Source of the DNA: an uncultured Oscillospiraceae bacterium
GTDB lineage: Bacteria > Bacillota > Clostridia > Oscillospirales > Acutalibacteraceae
Assembly: GCA_900543525.1 (NCBI GenBank)
Contig: UQRS01000088.1
Span: 1 to 7,984 of the forward strand
Direction of reading: 5' to 3'
Length of the DNA: 7,984 nucleotides
Shown: piece by piece, positions 5,136-7,984 of the stretch
How the letters are laid out: every line of letters starts with the position of its first letter
Position numbering within the stretch: the stretch's first letter is position 1
Notes under the pieces: model-generated
Database searches by the model: none
What the model saw: the letters and a program-made list of their open reading frames with translations, nothing else
Told to the model about the DNA's origin: nothing
Program-made: the position numbers and the translations under genes

Positions 5136-5174
5136 AAAAACAGGGATATGAACCCCGATGGATTCATATCCCTG
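5134..5174 (-). terminator. Intrinsic terminator of the dockerin protein gene
   Basis: A perfect 12-bp stem: CAGGGATATGAA at 5141-5152 pairs with TTCATATCCCTG at 5163-5174, with a 10-base loop. On the minus strand it is followed by seven Ts (plus 5134-5140). It begins 18 bases after the stop codon at 5192. Confidence 0.92.
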
Positions 5175-5191
5175 CTTGATTTTATAGGTGT

Positions 5192-7888
5192 TTAGGCACC
5201 AGCGACAATCAAAGCGCGCAGCGCAACAACGTCGGAAACGGTCAGTTTTCCATCGTCGTCCATATCGCCGATATCATCCATTGTACCGGCAACAATCAGC
5301 TTACGCAGCTCGACAACGTCGGAAACGGTGATCTTGCCATCGCGGTCAATATCGCCCTTGTTCACGAGCTTGTCGTAGCCCTTCTTGGCAATCTCGACTT
5401 TCCGCTCCAGAGCCTTCACCAGAGCGGAATCCACAAGGGACTTCTGCTCGTCGGTCAGCGCATCATAAGCAGCCTTCGCATCGTTAACCTGCTTTCCGGT
5501 GGTATCCAGGTTGGTGCTCAGAATCTCCTCATCAGCGGGCAGCTTCTTGATCAAATCCTCAACCGCTTCAGCTCTCAGGGAGTCAATCTCGCTCTCGCAG
5601 AAAACGAGGATGTTCAGGCCCTTAACCAGCGCCTTCTGTGCGGGAGTCAACGCGTCATAAGCCTCACGAGCTTCCTTGACCTGCGCTTCATCCTCCACAG
5701 TGAGATCCTGCGGCAGGGCGGCAATCAATTCGGAAACTCTGTCAGCAGCTTCCTTATCACCCTTATAGGTATTCAGCGCTTTCTCAGCCGCAACCAGCAG
5801 GTCGGTGTTTACCTTATCCTTGTTCACGGTCAGCGCATCATAAGCCTTACGGGCAGCCTCGATCGCAGCCTTGGCAGCCTCATAATTGCTGGCGTCAACC
5901 GTGGTCGGGAGGTTGTTGATGTCGATGGTGACATAGAGATACTCGGTCTCCGCACCTCTCGCAGCGAAAGCTCCGTTGGAGATCGCGCCGTTCGCGAAGA
6001 GCTGGATGCCGTCTTCCATGTCGGTCAGCGGCGCACCGGCAATCTCAAGGCCGGCGGCGAAATCGCCATTCTCGGTATCCAGAGCCGCAATGATGTCCAT
6101 GACATCGCCGCTCAGGACGAAAGCCGCAGCCTGCGGGGCATTCTTGTCAACCAGCGCGATCTTCTCGGCAGAACCGGCGATGTAAGCCTCGCCAGCCGGG
6201 GAGACAAATTTCTGCAGGATGATGCCGCTCTCGGTCTGCGTCGCGTTGCCGGCCGGAATACCGAGCGTATCGTTGTCCCACTTGACCGCCTGATTGAACT
6301 TGGCATAAGCAAGACGGAAGGTGTTGTTGGTGATATCGGCAGAACCATCATAACCCGGATAGCTGGTTACGCTGGAGATCGTCGGAGCCGTGTTGGTCTC
6401 GGACAGGACGTCGATATCCTGATAGTCATAGTATCTGTACATACCCAGATACTGCTGATACACCTTGCCCTCCATGTAGAAGGCGTTGGAGATCGGGGTA
6501 ACATTGTCGTTCATGGCAAAGTAACCGTTCAGGGAGAAAGCAGTACCGGCAAACGGCACGCAGAGCGCAGCCCAGAGACGGCCATTCTGATTCCAGGGGT
6601 TGAAAACGTTGTCGTTCGGCTTGCCGTCGAACTGCACGATCATCGCATCGCCCCAACCAGCAGTCAGGTTCACGGTGCTGCCGGCATAGTTGCTGAGCAT
6701 GTAGCCCTGACGGGCATACTGATACCTCAGCTCATCGGTCGCGGCATCCTGAGAAGCAGTCTGCTCCTCATCGGTAGCGGAGATCAGCCAGGGCGTCTTG
6801 GTCGCCTTGGAAGCCTGATCCCAACCGGTAACCGTAACTTCGAAGTGATCGTTCAGCTCGCTGTCCATGAACTTGCGAACCTGATCCAGGATAGAGACGT
6901 CAATATCCTTCTGATCCTTTTCACTCAGAGAGTTGTAGAGATCCATAGCATGGGCAACCTTGCGGTTCAGGTGATAGTCAAAATCACCAACGAAGGTCTC
7001 CTCCTGATACTCTTCATAGGTCGCCTTGATCTCAGCGATCAGAGCAATTACCTTATCCTTGGCGCCGACCTGAGCAATGTAAGCCTCAGCCGCTTCGAGG
7101 ATGCTGAGCTTGCTAACCTTCTCCTGCACGGCGGTGCTCAGTGCCTTATACTCAGCGCGGAGGGCGGCAACCTGCTCGATCGTCTCCTGACCCTTGTAGG
7201 TCTCCTCATTTACGACGCCCAGCGCTTCCAGCTTGGCGTCGAAAGCAGCGGCAAGCTCGATCGTCTCGCTGTCCGCGTCGCGGTCGAACTTCTTGGTGGA
7301 AAGCTGAACGCAGGCAAACTGCACAATGTCCGCGCCGCGGTTGGCGGTGATGGCATATTTGTAGTGCTTGTAAGCCGTCGTATTCTCAAAGGTGTAGAGA
7401 AGGGTGAGGCCGTCCGCACCAAAGCCCTGTCCGGCGCGGCTGTCCAGCTCAACCCAGGTCTCGCCGTCGGCAGAGCCATAGAAGGTCCAGGCCTTCGGAT
7501 CACGGGTAGAAAACTTGAAGGAGTCGGCCGCAGAGGTGATGGCATACGCCTGAATAGCAACCTCTTCGGTCATATCCCAGGTAAACTCCAGCGGAGAAGC
7601 GGCGGAAGGCGTAACCATGCCGCAGAACTTGGTGTTCGGCATGTTGTCGAAAATGTTCGCAGCGCCCTCGCCGTTGAATCCGGCGGTCGTCGAAGCAATA
7701 GACGCGGTGTCTACCTTATTGGTGACATCCTCTTCCAGAGCGGCAACCGGCTGAATGACCGGCTCTTCCGCTCCCGGTTCACCGTCGCCCTCGGCCGCGG
7801 AGGCCAGGAGCCCGGTGGGCAGTGCCATTGTGAACACAAGCGCAATTGCGAGCAGCAATGACAGTTTGCGTTTTAGTGAGTTTCTCAT
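5192..7888 (-). CDS. Secreted multidomain dockerin protein (F5/8 C-like domain, helical modules, dockerin)
   Basis: An 898-residue exported protein that probably docks on a cohesin-bearing scaffold or surface protein and presents a binding region. Residues 1-33 are a signal peptide (basic N terminus, LLLAIALVFTMALP core, cleavage near ASA-AEG). About 55-197 resembles an F5/8 type C (discoidin) domain, with the 'W.fYGSaDGetWveLD' signature. 200-345 is helical. About 350-645 is rich in aromatic and glycine residues, with ISNAFYMEGKVYQQY and TLGIPAGNATQT, which suggest LGFP-like repeats; this is tentative. 662-841 holds helical modules with 'A..AYDALT..QK.LV', also seen in weaker form at 242-271 and 313-340. 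The end is a type I dockerin: DIDRDGKITVSDVVELRKL (846-864) and DMDDDGKLTVSDVVALRAL (875-893), each an EF-like calcium loop. No catalytic motif was recognised and no cohesin is encoded nearby. Start: ATG 7886-7888 after AAAGGAG (7899-7905). Confidence 0.88.
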   Translation of the reverse strand: MRNSLKRKLSLLLAIALVFTMALPTGLLASAAEGDGEPGAEEPVIQPVAALEEDVTNKVDTASIASTTAGFNGEGAANIFDNMPNTKFCGMVTPSAASPLEFTWDMTEEVAIQAYAITSAADSFKFSTRDPKAWTFYGSADGETWVELDSRAGQGFGADGLTLLYTFENTTAYKHYKYAITANRGADIVQFACVQLSTKKFDRDADSETIELAAAFDAKLEALGVVNEETYKGQETIEQVAALRAEYKALSTAVQEKVSKLSILEAAEAYIAQVGAKDKVIALIAEIKATYEEYQEETFVGDFDYHLNRKVAHAMDLYNSLSEKDQKDIDVSILDQVRKFMDSELNDHFEVTVTGWDQASKATKTPWLISATDEEQTASQDAATDELRYQYARQGYMLSNYAGSTVNLTAGWGDAMIVQFDGKPNDNVFNPWNQNGRLWAALCVPFAGTAFSLNGYFAMNDNVTPISNAFYMEGKVYQQYLGMYRYYDYQDIDVLSETNTAPTISSVTSYPGYDGSADITNNTFRLAYAKFNQAVKWDNDTLGIPAGNATQTESGIILQKFVSPAGEAYIAGSAEKIALVDKNAPQAAAFVLSGDVMDIIAALDTENGDFAAGLEIAGAPLTDMEDGIQLFANGAISNGAFAARGAETEYLYVTIDINNLPTTVDASNYEAAKAAIEAARKAYDALTVNKDKVNTDLLVAAEKALNTYKGDKEAADRVSELIAALPQDLTVEDEAQVKEAREAYDALTPAQKALVKGLNILVFCESEIDSLRAEAVEDLIKKLPADEEILSTNLDTTGKQVNDAKAAYDALTDEQKSLVDSALVKALERKVEIAKKGYDKLVNKGDIDRDGKITVSDVVELRKLIVAGTMDDIGDMDDDGKLTVSDVVALRALIVAGA
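5198..5354 (-). repeat. Duplicated dockerin half (29-codon unit)
   Basis: The two calcium-binding halves of the dockerin are still alike at the DNA level. The 17 bases ACAACGTCGGAAACGGT are identical at 5226-5242 and 5313-5329, exactly 87 bases (29 codons) apart. This is the usual internal duplication of type I dockerins. The conserved helix residues S-D-V-V and L-I-V are the same in both halves, as expected for a cohesin-binding face with two-fold symmetry. Confidence 0.85.
5366..5903 (-). repeat. Helical modules with 'AYDALT' core in the large secreted protein
   Basis: Three strong copies of a helical module (protein residues about 667-705, 733-768, 797-833) share 'A..AYDALT' and 'QK.LV'-type cores. 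The DNA shows it too: CAGCGCATCATAAGC at 5456-5470 and 5831-5845 is identical, and 5648-5662 differs by two bases. Two copies also share a preceding 'V..LI..LP' helix, giving a unit of roughly 60 residues. Such modules usually act as stalks or spacers in Firmicutes surface proteins. Confidence 0.75.
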
Positions 7889-7914
7889 TAAAACAACACT
7901 CCTTTAAAAATTTC

Positions 7915-7954
7915 ATCGGCCTGTAGATTTGGAATACTCAGATACTACACCGAT
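7915..7954 (-). promoter_or_regulatory. 5' leader hairpin of the dockerin protein mRNA
   Basis: ATCGG-CC-TGTAG (7915-7926) pairs with CTACACCGAT (7945-7954): ten base pairs with a two-base bulge and an 18-base loop. It lies between the predicted transcription start (about 7960) and the ribosome binding site at 7899-7905, so it would cap the very 5' end of the message. Possible roles are message stability or control of translation; neither can be shown here. Confidence 0.5.
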
Positions 7955-7966
7955 TGTTCAAGATGG

Positions 7967-7975
7967 ATTATAGCA
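7967..7975 (-). promoter_or_regulatory. Extended -10 box of the dockerin protein gene
   Basis: On the minus strand TGCTATAAT (plus 7967-7975): a perfect TATAAT with the TGn extension. The -35 box, if any, would fall past the window end. The predicted start of transcription is near 7960, giving a leader of about 70 bases. Confidence 0.65.
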
Positions 7976-7984
7976 TATTAAAAT

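Larger units (their letters stand above)
4736..5191. other. Long intergenic region / leader of add
   Basis: 456 bases without a credible gene. On the minus strand it contains, in transcription order, the terminator of the large gene (5134-5174), a candidate promoter (5107-5135), a G+C-rich stretch, five 9-bp repeats (4855-4899), a terminator-like hairpin with a T-run (4801-4854) and the ribosome binding site of add. On the plus strand, open frames such as 4968-5195 cross the terminator hairpin and look spurious. Confidence 0.6.

Noticed and set aside
6845..7861. 338-codon plus-strand frame opposite the dockerin protein
   Set aside because: Long only because the codon use of the real gene avoids stops on the other strand. 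The opposite strand has a signal peptide, domain motifs and start signals.

Overview
The window looks like chromosomal accessory DNA from a gut-type member of the Clostridia (Bacillota), plausibly an Oscillospiraceae/Ruminococcaceae relative. This rests on AGGAGG-type ribosome binding sites, intrinsic terminators, a type I dockerin on a secreted protein, a VanZ-family protein, a KTR-type cysteine-rich protein and an IS3-type insertion sequence end. Nothing names a genus. No rRNA, tRNA or CRISPR array was seen.

Left part (1-799) is a scrap-yard without an intact gene. Two facing IS3-type ends lie at the edge, followed by a chain of hairpins (117-327). A broken C-terminal piece of an ABC exporter sits on the minus strand and a broken piece of a MATE-type transporter on the plus strand. 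At 707-735 comes a consensus sigma-70 promoter with an 18-bp operator-like palindrome, which drives a TetR/AcrR-type regulator (800-1432). A small KTR-type zinc-binding protein (1441-1629) overlaps it through its ribosome binding site, and the pair ends in a strong terminator.

Middle part (1693-3600) has a 48-residue one-helix membrane peptide, the first 24 codons of a flavodoxin-like oxidoreductase that has lost its body, and a run of three membrane protein genes: DUF2975-like, a tiny two-helix protein and VanZ-like. The convergent intergenic region that follows holds a strong terminator.

Right part (3731-7984, minus strand) holds adenosine deaminase (add) and, upstream of it, a very large secreted protein of 898 residues. 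That protein has a signal peptide, an F5/8 type C-like (discoidin) domain, helical repeat modules, a possible LGFP-like middle region, more helical modules and a C-terminal dockerin. It has no catalytic domain I can recognise. The two genes are separated by a perfect 12-bp terminator hairpin and a long leader before add. That leader carries five copies of a 9-bp repeat and a second terminator-like hairpin.

I see no coherent new multi-gene system. The observations most worth following are the multidomain dockerin protein, the repeat-plus-hairpin leader of add, the self-contained TetR control region, and the cluster of decayed transporter and IS remnants next to that regulator.
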